The position numbers and the translations under genes are program-made. 64,000 nt of DNA from Megalobrama amblycephala (taxonomy: Eukaryota; Chordata; Actinopteri; Cypriniformes; Xenocyprididae). How positions within the stretch are numbered: the stretch's first letter is position 1; each line of letters begins with the position of its first letter. The notes below the pieces were generated by a model. That model was given only the letters and a program-made list of their open reading frames with translations, did not search any database and was not told the origin of the DNA. Below, in pieces: positions 53,601 through 62,603 of the stretch. The DNA is taken from contig NC_063061.1 of the NCBI RefSeq assembly GCF_018812025.1, positions 5,445,796-5,509,795 on the forward strand, read 5' to 3'.

Positions 53601-55920
53601 GCTGCGGCCCCTTTAAATCTCTCGCTCCCTGCCCTCCCGAACTCTCGACTATAAGTGCGGTTATACAGTGCATAAACAAAGTTCACACAGCTAATATAAC
53701 CCTCAAATGGATCTTTACAAGATGTTCGTCATTCATGCTGCATGCATGCATCGATTCCTGTGAGTATAGTATTTATTTGGATGTTTACATTTGATTCTGA
53801 ATGAGTTTGAGGCTATATGCTCTGTGGCTAACGGGCTAATGCTACACTGTTGGAGAGATTTATAAAGAATGAAGTTGTGTTTATGAATTATACAGACTGC
53901 AAGTGTTTAATAATGAAAATAGCGACGGCTCTTGTCTCCATGAATACAGTAAGAAACGATGGTAACTTTAACCACATTTAACAGTACATTGCTAACGAAA
54001 CATTTAGAAAGACAATTTACAAATATCACTAAAAATATCATGGATCATGTCAGTTATTATCGCTCCATCTGCCATTTTTCGCTGTTGTTCTTGCTTGCTT
54101 ACCTACTCTGATGATTCAGCTGTGCACAGATCCAGATGTTAATACTGGCTGCCCTTGTGTAATGTCTTGAACATGGGCTGGCATATGCAAATATTGGGGG
54201 CGTACATATTAATGATCCCGACTGTTACATAACAGTCGGTGTTGTGTTGAGATTCGCCTGTTTTTCTGAGGTCTTTAAAACAAATGAGATTTACATAAGA
54301 AGGAGGAAACAATGGAGTTTGAGACTCAACGTATGTCTTTTCCATGTACTGAACTCTTGTTATTCAACTATGCCGAGGTAAATTCAATTTTTGATTCTAG
54401 GGCACCTTTAACTTAACTTCAAACACTCAAAGGTATTTGACGAGTGCTTCAATGACATCATCACCCAACCTTCATCACCAACCCTTTTCAACTGTCAAGA
54501 AATGGCAAACGTAGCTTTTCCGTCTCTTTGTTTCTTTCTCTAAGCTTTCAAATCCACACATAATTCCTCATTCATGCGTCACTGTCCACTAAGCACTTGG
54601 TCCTGCCCTGTTTTCTCTTTGCTTTAATTCTTCTTTTTATTTTCTCTGCTCCCCTGCACTTTCATGACCCAGGTCTTATGACTCACTCAGCTTTAACTCG
54701 CTGGCCCAGCAGGCTCTTTCCGACAGCTTCATGACTTGTGGAAACAAATCTTTGTCATCCGCACTCTCTGCCATTTCCAGACTGCAACTTTCCTTAAAGA
54801 GTAAAGAGGAGTCTAGGGAGATACGGAGAGATTCCCAGCAGCTGTTCGCTGCCTTCACAGTGGCTTGAGGATATGCCCGGCTGAGTTTGTATGACATGTT
54901 CCATTAGACGTTTTTGTCCAGTGCTGACTCATAGGTCAGATGGGAACACATCCGGTATTTTCAGGAACCAGACATGGCATCACTGAATGTTGAAGCCAGA
55001 AATACAAGGATATAAAAATTGTAGTTTTCACAAAAGCTCTGGAGCTTCCAGAAATGTGCCGGATGAAGCGTTTTACTTAATCCAGCAGACTTTATCTGAC
55101 AAATAAACAGGGATATCTACTGACATTGTAGAAAATACAAAGGTGGTTGAAAATCGGTGAAGTTATCCTTTAAGGCTGTGACACATCAAGCCATTGGCCA
55201 ATGTCTGAGCTGTTGTTGAGTGTCTGTCAGCCCAGTCTTTGTGGTTTTGCACTGTTGGCACTCGTCGGAGCATGTTGAATCTGCACATTGTTATTTTGGT
55301 ATCATGGATATACTATTATAGTTTTTGTTAATATTTTGAATTCAATTTTATTTTTATATTTTCTCATTTCATTTTTCATTTCATTTTTCACAATTTTGTT
55401 TTGTGTTTTTGCCATTTTTAAAATGTCGTTTTTCTTTAAATATCTTTAAATAATTTTAAATTTTAGTTTTTAGTTATTTAGTGCTTCAATTTAAACTAAA
55501 CGGCGACTAGCTAAATGGTAACTAGCTTTTTATATTTTATTTTATTTCATGTAACATTTATTTTATGGTTTTAGTTTTAACTAACAATAATAACCTTGAA
55601 TCGGCATGGTTGAAAGGGACCGCTCTGATTGGCTGGTTAGCATATAGTGAACCAATGCATGAGAAGAAAAATGGAAGTGATGAAAGCGAGCAAATGACTG
55701 AAGGCCTGTTCACACCAAGGACGATAACTATAATCATAACTTTACAGCATAAGAATATTTTTGGTCCATTTAACAGAAGAGAAAGGCTGAAATTCAGAAA
55801 GAAATGTCATAATAATAACCCATGACTCATAACCCATGAGGGTTTGGGGGCAAATCAACCTATGTTTAAAGACCTTTGGGCCTAACATGGGAAAATACGA
55901 TTTTTTCAAAGTAATAATGT

Positions 55921-55984
<64 letters not shown>

Positions 55985-58900
55985 CATTTGCATTTGTCAC
56001 AAATGACACAGTTTCCCAAGAATTTAGATTTTTTTTTAGAATTTAGATTTTTTTTTTAGAATTTAGGTGTGCACATCCAAAACCTAAATTGGGCTGAACA
56101 AAGAAAAATAATATCTGAACATTCAAATTACAGCTCCAAAAATTTGATTATAAACAGCACAACGTTTTGACCAGTCAGGTCTTTATCAGGCACAATTTTT
56201 GCTAATTTCTGTGTGCAGATATTATTTTTATTTGTTTAAATCCCCCTGAAATCAAGTGCTTTTTTATGCTTTTAGTATGAATATGTTAGCCTAAAGGTTA
56301 TGAATAAGCTGGTGTGTTCCAATACAATGACAAAATATGCATTTAGGAGATATGCATTCAAAACTTAGTCTCTCACTTCCGCTAAAATGAATCACGGATT
56401 TTTATGACACCACTGCGGACTTCAGCTTCTCATCAAATCTTCTGTCCAATCAAATGCACTCTAGAATCTAAACTCCCGCCTCCTACATTATAAATAGACG
56501 CAGCTAAAATCGGTCACTTGTTCACACATTTACTATTTTCTACATGGTGAGTGGCAAAATAAGACAGTGTAAATATGCTTTCCATTGAGGCGAATGAAGT
56601 CTGGTTTCACGTTAGTGAGTAATAATGTACAACTTGCTTTATTTTTTATGCTAAATAAACAAGATAAACAGTGTGAACAAGAAACACATGGTTTGGTTTT
56701 TAGTAATGTATGTTTTCACATATCTACGGTCTCAAGGAGAATGTGATTCAGTATGGTTCTGGGTGCCGGCGTGCTCCATGTAATTGCATTTCCATCCAAA
56801 CACACGGAAAACAGAATCTGCAGTCTGTAATCTGTTTCCCCACCCTGCTCCAGCACATCCATGAACACTGGAACGAAGCAGTACTTATCGTGCCAGCACA
56901 CAACTCATTTCAAGAGTGCAGACAAATACAAATGACTCATTGGCATATGCTAAAGGTCACATACCAATAGATATGGGGGGCCATGTTTTTGCATTTTCAT
57001 TGGTGTCACATGACCTTCACACAGCTATCTATGCAGGCCATAAAAAAGACTAATGTTGACAAAATGTGGAATTCTGTTTTCTCTCTGAGACTGTTTAGAG
57101 TTCAGTTTCCAAATGGCGCAGACTACCTAGATCAGTGATAATTAGTGGTGTTTGTAAAGGCAAGCATCACTATTTCTATTGCTCATTCTTGAGTTCAAGG
57201 ATCTGAATAAATCCCACAGTGGAATATAATCGTTTTTATGATGCATCGCAATGCTGATGTGAACGATTCTGCATCGATGCATAAAAACAAGAATCTATTT
57301 TTAAAAAATGTAATTAAATAGGCCTATCAAACATATTAATGTGTTTTATGGTAAATAAAGTACTCTCACTATATATTAATAAAAACAAGTTTCATATGTC
57401 CTTCGGAAGCAAAGCACTTACATTTGATGTTCACAGATAATGTAGTTCTTGAAAGCAAATACTTGGGCACAAATATATGTATGAATGAGAAAATAAAGTA
57501 ATGAAAGAGAATATCTCGATTTTCTTGTTTTGCAACAGGATCCACCTACCATTTTTGAGAAAATAAAGTGTTGGGACATGCTTGATGTTAACAAGAGTTG
57601 GACGATGGATTTGCACAAAAAATTAACATGACGGCACATGCTAGTGGATGAGTTGAATCAACTCCACAGCAACTACATAAATTTATCCACTAACCATTCA
57701 GAAACGTCCAGTTTCATTCTAAAAGTTGTAACTTCTTCCTGAGTCTCTCCATCAGTGTCGACTCCGGTTTGAACAATGTAAGGCTGAACACCGTTACTGA
57801 CAATCCTCATTTTGGCTGCGTGAGATTCTCCAGCTTTGTTGTTGTTGAGCTGTTAAAGCTCCGCCCTCTTCTGGAAAGGGGGACGGGAGCAGCAGCTCAT
57901 TTGCATTTAAAGGGACACACACAAAAACAATGTGTTTTTGCTCACACCCAAATAGGGGCAAATTTGACAAGCTATAATAAATGATCTGTGGGGTATCTTG
58001 AGCTGAAACTTCACAGACACATTCTGTGGACACCAGAGACTTATATTACATCTTGTAAAAGGGGCATTATAGGTCCTCTTTAATATAGTAATTATTATTA
58101 ATAAAAGAATTAGAGGATTCACACCTCTACAACCCACCGTACTAAAATACACTTTCAACCACTGTTTGCTCTATGGACATGAAATGAAACATACTTAAAA
58201 TTGATGCATGAAGGATAGCTGTACTGTGCTATTACTTTTCTAAGGAATCAGACTTAAGATTTAATAATAAAACGGCCCATATATAAGACTGTCATTGAAG
58301 AAGGACTCGACCCAAGTCATATCTAGATACCAGAATATCATAGAGACCTGGCGATGGGCTCTTTAGACTCAAGTAACCATTCAGCAACTACCCCGAAGAC
58401 ATTAGCAAACACAAACCCTGACAACCACTCACAACATCCTAGTGTTGTGCTGGAAAGTTTTGCATAGGCAAACACCTAGTTGTCTAGTGAATCCAGTTAA
58501 AGTTACTGTAGTGTTGTACTCAAGTAATGTAAAAAACAAGTCAGGCTGAAAGTTTTGAGATGTAATCGGAGGGAAACGTTCCCAGTCGAATGCTCAGTAC
58601 AAACAACCCAGAGTATCCTTAAATAAATTTACTACTCCTATGTGAATGTACCACTTAATGTCGAAAGATGATATATAAGCACGTCTACCAAGAGGTCAGG
58701 GCTTTTCCAAATAACACGCGCTGCTTGCTCAGAGAACACATACCAAATATGGCAAGATGTAGCATATGTTGCCTCTCAGTGAATCTCACACCCTCACACA
58801 AAAATTTTGTTTGTGTGAAAAGGATTGTCTTTTTTCATATTGTCATTTCAATGGCATAGCCTGGCATGGTGACAGCTTAAAGATTTGGGGGAAATTATGT

Positions 58901-60585
58901 TTAAAGTTTCTTATGGTTGAGTAAAAATGGAATGGTACTATCAACACACAGTTTGTTTCTGTTCTGTCAACACAGCATATATGCATGACTCCCTTCATCA
59001 TATAACATTTTGATGGATTACATAGAAAACAAAAAATGCTTTCACTTTCTAAGTGTGTGGTTTTTTTTTTTATGCATGTTTGCGGTGATCAAGATGGGAT
59101 GAATGAAAATGTTAATAAATATCTTTCTCTACATATATTAAAACTGCTTGGTTCAAGATAAATGTACATTTATGCATTTAGTAGGGCCATATGAAATCTG
59201 TTTTATTTTTTCCAAATTCCATTTTTTTTTTTTTTTTTTTTTCTGGATTCCATTTTTTTCTCATTTAAATTTTTTTTTGGACTCTATTTTAATGGTTAAA
59301 TTAAACTTTAGTAATCAAAAAGCATGTCTAATTAATTGAAATAATAAAACATATTCAATTTAACAACAATTTATTAAAAGTTTAACAAAATTTAATTTTT
59401 TGAGGACTCTATGAAATATATTTTATCTTTACCAAAATCTGTTTTTTTTTTTTTTTACTTTTCTGGCTTCCATTTTAATGGCTTAATTAAATTTTAATAA
59501 TGAAAAGGCATGTCTAATTAACTGAATTCAAAAAAGCAACAAAATGTTTTTTGTTTTTTTTTTTCTATGAAATGTTTTGTTTTATTTTTTTCAGAAATTC
59601 ATGTATATTTAAATTTTCTGGCAATCAAATGAAGGGATAAAATATTAATTTAATTTATCTTTTAATCATACGACATTCAACAAACTTTTTGTCAAAGTGC
59701 TGCACAGCAAAAAAGAAGAAAAATTGTGATTATTCCTTAAATAAAGTTTTAATAATAATTTATTATTATTATTATTATTGTTGTTGTTATTAGTTAGTAT
59801 TATTATTACATTGAGATGTAGTTACTGTACAACAGTAATATAAGTCTGTCACAATTTCTTGAAGCTAAACCAAATTTTTTATTTTGATGGGTTGCCATGA
59901 AGACCTTTGAGTTTCTGTGTGTTTATGATATTACGATAGGTTTCTCAAATAAAACTGTAAAATGCTCGTAAAGTGAATTTTAGAGCGGCTCTGGAGATGA
60001 CGTTCATGCATTCATGTCATCATATAGTGAGGTGGCAGAGGCTACAAACACCATAGGCATCACACATGCTTGGTAAATGAAACCGCACGTCTGCACCATT
60101 TATTCACACAGAGACACGCAGGATTCATATTTAAATAGTCTTTTTGCAGTTTAAAGTTTAATTTTGCACAGACACTAGTCTATATCATGACTTGATTTAA
60201 GTGTATTGACCTATTCATCAAAACTTCTGTGACATTCCGCCTTATAATTCCGTTTTTATTACTGAATTCTGCGATTCCGTCCACGTTTTCTGCACGTATA
60301 GAACACTTATAGAAGCTCATGAATGCTTTTTCAAAGTAAAACAGATGTGCATGTCATCTTATATCTCTGTGAAAACAAGCACCACCTGGATGTAAGGATA
60401 GTAAGGCAGATATACAGGCTTATAAGGCAGTACCTGCTGATGACCAACACAAGCTGATCTGTGCAGGCTTTAATGCGGTTCTGAGCCTCCATGTGTGTCA
60501 TGGTCTCTGTACTTTCTCCATTGATGGCTAGGATGGTGTCTCCAGGGCACAGGTCGCTCAGCGCTGCTTTACTCGCAGGTGTTAT
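23447..60585 (-). CDS. pdlim4: PDZ and LIM domain protein 4 (5' partial, six exons in window)
   Basis: PDLIM4 (RIL) is a cytoplasmic adaptor that links actinin and F-actin through its PDZ domain to partners of its single C-terminal LIM domain. Exons, in transcript order: 60585-60434, 45727-45646, 35670-35471, 32002-31839 (or from 31996), 28011-27858, 23651-23447. All phases join; about 318 residues are present. The first exon, with the start codon and about 31 residues of the PDZ domain, is beyond 64000. The C terminus [19 protein letters not shown] is PDLIM4-specific: PDLIM1 ends in VTVFPK and PDLIM3 in TLYPKA. Internal SDVYRMLQD and [15 protein letters not shown] also match PDLIM4. Introns of up to 14.7 kb are full of transposons. 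The gene converges on dkc1. Confidence 0.93.
23825..24480 (+). pseudogene. L1-type LINE reverse transcriptase fragment
   Basis: Two broken pieces of an RT are visible on the plus strand in the last pdlim4 intron. The first (23880-24047) has [18 protein letters not shown] and [19 protein letters not shown], the RT finger region of L1-like elements. The second (24075-24276) has [20 protein letters not shown] and the catalytic YADD box. Stop codons and frame breaks separate them, and poly-T tracts flank them. Only a truncated dead copy remains. Confidence 0.85.
24500..24970. repeat. MITE ends (TGCAAGCAG and GTAATGCGTTACCCCCAACA types)
   Basis: 24520-24680 begins atatagctgcaagcag, the reverse complement of the intron 2/intron 6 repeat end. 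24830-24960 ends ttgtaatgcgttacccccaa, the end of a common fish hAT-like MITE; a related end is at 28300-28370. Confidence 0.5.
24971..26604. other. pdlim4: pdlim4 last intron, AT-rich stretch
   Basis: No repeat, exon or RNA gene that I can name. Open frames such as 25406-25678 have no family features. Confidence 0.4.
26605..27067. mobile_element. hAT-like MITE with perfect 8-bp duplication (463 bp)
   Basis: Ends CAGGGATGCACGATAT and TAGGGATGCACCGATAT (reverse complement of the right end) are inverted repeats. The flanking 8-mer GTTGTGTA is present on both sides (26597-26604 and 27068-27075). The interior is rich in ATATCGGCC-type text with no transposase. Confidence 0.9.
27100..27725. repeat. 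MITE, 'gggacattcacaccagacgc' type
   Basis: The left end gggacattcacaccagacgc faces the right end tcacatctggtgtgaacgta, giving loose inverted repeats about 620 bp apart with a GC-rich interior (gcgactt, cgcg). No coding content. Confidence 0.55.
27858..28011 (-). CDS. pdlim4: pdlim4 exon 6: linker and start of LIM domain
   Basis: Encodes [20 protein letters not shown] and then [34 protein letters not shown] supplies the first two zinc ligands of the LIM domain. The donor GTAAGTG splits the Val codon completed by the last exon. Part of a TTAA-type repeat lies immediately beyond its acceptor (28030-28284). Confidence 0.93.
28030..28284. repeat. Truncated TTAA-type element (CTTTAAATGCAAAT family)
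   Basis: Shares ctcatttgcatttaaaggga, aaatgatctgtggggtattt and the right end ggtgccctttaa with the elements at 48221-49569 and 57590-58083. Only the right third is present, beginning next to pdlim4 exon 6. Confidence 0.7.
29345..30735. repeat. Nested MITE cluster (three levels)
   Basis: An outer CTCCTGGAGGGCC-type repeat is seen at 29345-29435 and 30640-30735. It is split by an element with ends ggggctttcacactgg (about 29437) and cggcgtgaaagcccc (to about 30641). That element is split again by one with ends aaggccctgtccacacg (about 30127) and tgtgtggactaggcctaa (about 30610). All lack transposase. Exact junction duplications were not resolved. Confidence 0.6.
30740..31838. other. pdlim4: pdlim4 intron 5 segment, no repeat recognised
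   Basis: This stretch next to exon 5 looks like single-copy intron. It contains no recognised exon or RNA gene; the frame at 31025-31294 has no family features. Confidence 0.35.
31839..32002 (-). CDS. pdlim4: pdlim4 exon 5: SDVYRML / QSGSF motif segment
   Basis: Encodes [18 protein letters not shown], then SDVYRMLQD and [19 protein letters not shown], the conserved internal motif of PDLIM1/3/4. The acceptor reads TTTCAGTTTCAG: two AGs six bases apart (exon from 32002 or from 31996) keep the same frame and differ by two residues (Phe-Ser). It ends at a GTCAGT donor inside a Gly codon. Confidence 0.9.
32003..33177. other. pdlim4: pdlim4 intron 4 segment
   Basis: A short CA run at 32172-32190 precedes AT-rich sequence. 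32163-32220 (accagtcaaaagttgggaca) resembles an end of a common fish repeat. Nothing else is recognised. Confidence 0.35.
33178..34374. mobile_element. TTAA-flanked non-autonomous element, about 1.2 kb
   Basis: Ends TTAA-agcagtggttca and tgaaccacctct-TTAA are inverted repeats (with some mismatch) and both abut the tetranucleotide TTAA, the target of piggyBac-type enzymes. The interior shares aactttagttagtgtgtaat and gcaaagttacagcgctgaaa with 48240-48330. No transposase. Confidence 0.75.
34375..35470. other. pdlim4: pdlim4 intron 4, flank of exon 4
   Basis: No repeat family or RNA gene is recognised here. Confidence 0.35.
35471..35670 (-). CDS. pdlim4: pdlim4 exon 4: Ser/Pro-rich linker
   Basis: Begins [20 protein letters not shown] and contains two YNN/HNN motifs, with [13 protein letters not shown] resembling the YNNPAGLYS segment of PDLIM1. 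Two TP/SP-type repeats ([11 protein letters not shown]) suggest a phosphorylatable disordered linker. It ends with AG of a split Ser codon. Phase start 0, 200 nt. Confidence 0.9.
36043..36999 (+). mobile_element. TTAA element family copy 1 (957 bp)
   Basis: TTAA-AGGTGCCCTAGA at the left and TCTAGGGCACCT-TTAA at the right form perfect 12-bp inverted repeats next to TTAA. The same sequence in reverse orientation is at 53453-54411 (959 bp) with very high similarity, for example in caagagttcagtacatggaa and tcatttgttt. piggyBac-like target choice; no transposase. It lies in the intron between pdlim4 exons 3 and 4. Confidence 0.9.
37000..38580. other. pdlim4: pdlim4 intron 3, mixed repeats
   Basis: 37320-37910 contains a repeat (gcatcattactccagtcttcagtgtcacatgatccttcagaaatc-type text starting near 37459) and a TTAGTTCACCC-type end (37850-37912). 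The rest is AT-rich and unassigned. Confidence 0.4.
38565..39170. repeat. Probable MITE ('agggcttgacattaac' type)
   Basis: The left end agggcttgacattaactttt is typical of a fish hAT-like MITE. The matching right end is not clear; ccaccaaagtggctagtagg (39114-39133) echoes the internal caccagccactgtggcttgt. Non-coding. Confidence 0.4.
39171..41780. other. pdlim4: pdlim4 intron 3, no gene or named repeat
   Basis: Long stretch with simple AT-rich sequence. Open frames such as 40451-40837 on the minus strand lack family features and splice context. Confidence 0.35.
41785..42010 (+). pseudogene. DIRS-like retrotransposon gag remnant, 5' piece
   Basis: An open stretch reads [20 protein letters not shown] and [16 protein letters not shown] ... 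[11 protein letters not shown], resembling the acidic N-terminal part of gag-like proteins of zebrafish DIRS-type elements (AYEELxEV...). It stops where a LINE-derived sequence begins (about 42012). Assignment is by remembered family style and is tentative. Confidence 0.45.
42012..43925 (-). pseudogene. Degenerate antisense LINE with endonuclease remnant
   Basis: The minus strand has [10 protein letters not shown] at about 43705-43737, the GDxNIHxD signature of the apurinic-type endonuclease of non-LTR retrotransposons. The plus-strand text (tagttaactaattctctagg, gtatcaataccatgtg-like phrases, cctgtatacagtagccagta) follows the order of a common zebrafish LINE read antisense. Stops and deletions are frequent. 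A further small element (about 42850-43165, ending cattaaaccttgttatg) interrupts it. Confidence 0.65.
43926..44336. repeat. MITE-like repeat ('ccagcatcccatgctggtcc')
   Basis: ccagcaccagcatcccatgctggtcccagc-type text near 44187-44222 and tgctggtgaccagcaatgct near 44238 are palindromic repeats common in cyprinid MITEs. Non-coding. Confidence 0.45.
44337..44700 (+). pseudogene. DIRS-like retrotransposon gag remnant, 3' piece
   Basis: Begins MPQVE(stop)ALMSNLSP and continues, after a frame change, with [33 protein letters not shown] and [20 protein letters not shown]. This is the conserved core of gag-like proteins of zebrafish DIRS-type elements. An in-frame stop, frame shifts and a deletion show it is dead. 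Together with 41785-42010 it suggests one element split by the LINE between them. Confidence 0.65.
44701..45640 (+). repeat. Downstream retroelement debris, intron 3 of pdlim4
   Basis: The sequence after the gag core keeps coding-like composition (ctcatagaggcgaaagctca, gcagagatgagcggatcact) but no intact frame, so it is probably more of the DIRS-like element. 45405-45565 (acatttaaagacaattcggc ... gtatctgctaaatcccttga) is a separate repeat end of the 'agcgtctgctaaatgac' type also seen in the Tc1 element. Confidence 0.4.
45646..45727 (-). CDS. pdlim4: pdlim4 exon 3: PDZ-to-linker segment
   Basis: This 82-nt exon encodes [20 protein letters not shown] and ILESESQ, matching the family pattern KVWSP...SEPQ just after the PDZ domain. 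The split Arg codon and the phase 0 end agree with neighbours. It is the only coding exon between two oppositely oriented 0.96-kb repeats (36043-36999 and 53453-54411). Confidence 0.9.
45728..48220. other. pdlim4: pdlim4 intron 2, AT-rich
   Basis: No exon or named repeat. Simple features only: a T run at 47527-47549 and TTATTA-rich sequence at 47565-47615. Confidence 0.35.
48221..49569. mobile_element. TTAA-flanked element interrupted by a hAT-like insertion
   Basis: TTAA-atgggtccttg at the left and aaggtcccct-TTAA at the right bound 1349 bp, of which 614 bp (48788-49401) are a later insertion. The left part matches 33195-33300; the part 48500-48786 is nearly identical to 57620-57900; the right end matches 28080-28284. 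No transposase. Confidence 0.8.
48788..49401. mobile_element. hAT-like MITE nested in the TTAA element (614 bp)
   Basis: Ends TAGGGCTGGGCGATA and TAGGCCTGGGCGATA (reverse complement of right end) are inverted repeats. The 8-mer GCAGCAGC is duplicated exactly at 48780-48787 and 49402-49409. Removing the insertion and one 8-mer restores the host repeat order seen at 57880-57905. The interior has many ATCGATA runs. Confidence 0.93.
49570..51940. other. pdlim4: pdlim4 intron 2, unassigned
   Basis: No exon, RNA gene or clear repeat family. A-runs at 49735-49750 and 50013-50030. Frames at 50509-51051 have no family features. Confidence 0.35.
51940..53350. mobile_element. Copy of the 12661-13380 MITE, inverted, carrying a hAT-like insertion
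   Basis: Left fragment (gcgcctaaaagtgcaagttt, to 51986) and right fragment (53104 on: gaatttgtgaaaacgatgac, cctggcagcagaatgcaaca, gtcgtgtaaacaccctc) form one MITE in reverse orientation to that near dkc1. It is split at an ATCGTCAC site by a 1117-bp element. Confidence 0.8.
51987..53103. mobile_element. hAT-like element with perfect 8-bp duplication (1117 bp)
   Basis: Begins TAGGGCTGAAATGACA and ends TGTTGCAGCCCTA (reverse complement TAGGGCTGCAACA). ATCGTCAC flanks both sides (51979-51986 and 53104-53111). The right part is dense in ATTAATCG / AATAATCG. No transposase is visible; frames at 51933-52391 are incidental. Confidence 0.92.
53453..54411 (-). mobile_element. TTAA element family copy 2 (959 bp), inverted
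   Basis: TTAA flanks; ends AGGTGCCGTAGA and TCTAGGGCACCT. It is the reverse complement of the copy at 36043-36999 over its whole length with only scattered changes, including the acagtcgg block and the immediately adjacent gtaacagtcgg text. It lies in the intron between pdlim4 exons 2 and 3. Confidence 0.9.
54412..55920. other. pdlim4: pdlim4 intron 2, unassigned, with MITE left end
   Basis: 54412-55190 shows no named repeat. At 55697 a phrase aaggcctgttcacaccaagg resembles the left ends of MITEs whose ends recall 'cacacc'; no partner end was found. Confidence 0.35.
55921..55982. repeat. AT dinucleotide microsatellite
   Basis: About 27 consecutive AT units. Likely highly variable in length. 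Confidence 0.97.
55983..57589. other. pdlim4: pdlim4 intron 2, unassigned
   Basis: A near-tandem gaatttagattttttttta repeat lies at 56020-56060. The rest shows no coding, RNA or named repeat signal. Confidence 0.35.
57590..58083. repeat. TTAA-type element, right part (related to 48221-49569)
   Basis: cggcacatgctagtggatga through ctccagctttgttgttgttg is nearly identical to 48512-48725 and continues through ctcatttgcatttaaaggga to the end ggtcctctttaa. It lacks the hAT insertion present in the other copy and the 15-bp aaccgaagcgtgagc segment. The left end is missing. Confidence 0.75.
58084..59185. other. pdlim4: pdlim4 intron 2, unassigned
   Basis: No exon or named repeat recognised. Confidence 0.35.
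59186..60290. repeat. Degenerate repeat with an internal tandem duplication
   Basis: Two diverged units of about 220 bp (from about 59188 and 59410) each run from 'atgaaat.t.ttttat.ttt' through a T run and 'ttccattttaatgg' to 'aaaagcatgtctaattaa.tgaa'. Further right are ttattattattatt and gcgattccgtccacgttttc text. Probably one decayed non-autonomous element. Coding potential none. Confidence 0.5.
60434..60585 (-). CDS. pdlim4: pdlim4 exon 2: PDZ domain core
   Basis: Translates as [20 protein letters not shown] followed by [20 protein letters not shown] and [11 protein letters not shown]. This is the second half of the PDZ fold, including the ATHxEAQ-like helix that shapes the ligand groove. 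Phase 0 start after TTTGTTAG; it ends with two bases (AG) of an Arg codon completed by the next exon. Confidence 0.95.
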
Positions 60586-62603
60586 CTAACAAAAGCCAAG
60601 CAGAAGAAAGGTTAAGGAAGTACCACACCCAGGGCAAACACTGCAATGTCTGCAGCCAAAGGTACCATTTATTAAAGGAAACCATTAATGAAACAATGCC
60701 TACAACTAGAGCAATGACAGATGATCAGGTTACTCAGCATCCATGCTTATGAGGCAATTCCATAGTTCTTGTCCGTCAACATTCAATGGCATTATGCATG
60801 GCGTAAATCTCACAAAGAAATGTCTGATTCATTTCACCCCAAAATTTAAAGAAATAATAGGTGACTACCATAATAATTGACTACCATATTAGGAAATATA
60901 AATACTATGGAAGTCAATGGAGGGCGAGATCTGTTTGGTTACTGACATTCTTCCAAATATCTTCCTTTGTGTACAGCAGAACAAAGAAATTCACACAGGT
61001 GAGAAAATGATGACAGAATTTTCATTTTTGGGTGAACTATCCCTTTAAAGTTAAGGCTCTATTGAGTTTAAAAATAAATTTTGATTTCATAGGGGGGTAC
61101 ACTTTTTTATGATCTGTTCTTATGAACATTCACCAAAACAATAACATCCGTATTTATCCTAATATAAATTAAATAGACCAAGTTTTATATTAAAACAACA
61201 GTATAACACAAAAGCAATGTAGGATTTGGCATGGCAGAACATTTTATAATAATTAAAAATCTGTCACTCTTAGTTCATCGCGATCTCACAAAGTTCTGTT
61301 ATAATCAGTGAAGCTGACACAATGAATCTCCTATTTACAAAATCGCTTGTTATAATGAGAGGATTTGCAAGCGTGCAGAACTCTGAATCTACTTACTGCT
61401 CAAAACACCAGATATTTTTATTACAGAGAAAACTGATCCTAGACCAGCAGTTATGGGCAGCTTTTCCCTCTAAAAGCATTCAGAAGCATGGAAGTTTGTT
61501 TCCACCACGGAATAAAAAAATTAAAAAATAATTGCGACTTTTTATCTTACATTTCTGACATTTTCTCACAATTGCGTGTTTGACTTTTTTTCTCACAATT
61601 GTGAGTTTTTCCCACATTCTGACTTTATAACTAGCAATTGTGAGTTTACATCACGCAATTCTGAGAAAAAAAGTCAGGATTGTGAGATAAAAGTCACAGT
61701 TACCTTGTTTATTTTTTATTCAGTGGCACAAAAAAGCTTCCATAGTAGCAGCAACAGGCAATTAAATGAGAAAATTTACACTTGTCCATTTCTGACTCAT
61801 ATTTCTGAAGATGTGTTATTTAAAGTTACTATTGTTGAGATTAGTGTTCCTGTGAGCCAAATGCTGCTGAAGACGTTTCGTTATTTAATATGTGAATGGC
61901 CAAATGCACATAATTAAGCTTTTTTGCTCTCGATAGTAAGTTCGCTGAATGACCATACGATTAGGGGGGCACGTTGTGCCATCTGGGGGGGGCACTGCAA
62001 GTATTCATAGACCTCTATATATTGCACAAAAGACCAGTTTAGATGTTAAGCCAGGAAATTGCCTGAAATTGTTTCTAAGTACAGAACACTTGACTTAAGC
62101 ATAGGGACCAAGGGCTGTTGTTATTACAGTGGGATGTAGCCTACAGTACCTCCAAGTCATTAACTAAATGACTCATTCACTTGACTATATCACCAAACAG
62201 CCTATAATAAGCCAAGCACACATGTACAACCCTAAATATTTAGCAATCAGAAGCTGACCTACTAATAAGGCTAATTCATCCCATTTAGCAAGCCTCATTT
62301 CCATGTGTATGAAGGTCCTGAGTCATACTAAGACACATGATGTTTTATCTTGAAACATCTTGCTTTACCCTGCTGAGAAAATTACTAGCCAGAAAGAACA
62401 AGTTATGTAATGTGACCTCACTGTTTTGGCCAAAAAAAGCTAAGCTTTACAATGAAAAACATTATACATACATTATCAAAACTTGTCAATGTAGAGAGAA
62501 TGATGAGGAGAAAGATTCACTATAGTCTGGATAAAAATATGAGCTTTATATCCATTAAAATTGTTTATGATTACAATGGGAATTCTATGAAACCCACATA
62601 CAC
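60586..62603. other. pdlim4: pdlim4 intron 1 segment with MITE end
   Basis: 60905-61050 (gaagtcaatggagggcgaga ... gggtgaactatccctttaaa) is another end of the TTAGTTCACCC family. 61540-61700 contains several cacaattgtgagt-type units, a short degenerate tandem array. No exon 1 was found. Confidence 0.45.

Noticed and set aside
54676..54897. 73-codon minus-strand frame with fairly protein-like composition
   Set aside because: It has no recognised domain, and no splice or conservation support; it lies in a pdlim4 intron. Kept only as a low-priority item.
55742..55993. Frame encoding repeated Ile-Tyr
   Set aside because: Artefact of the AT microsatellite.
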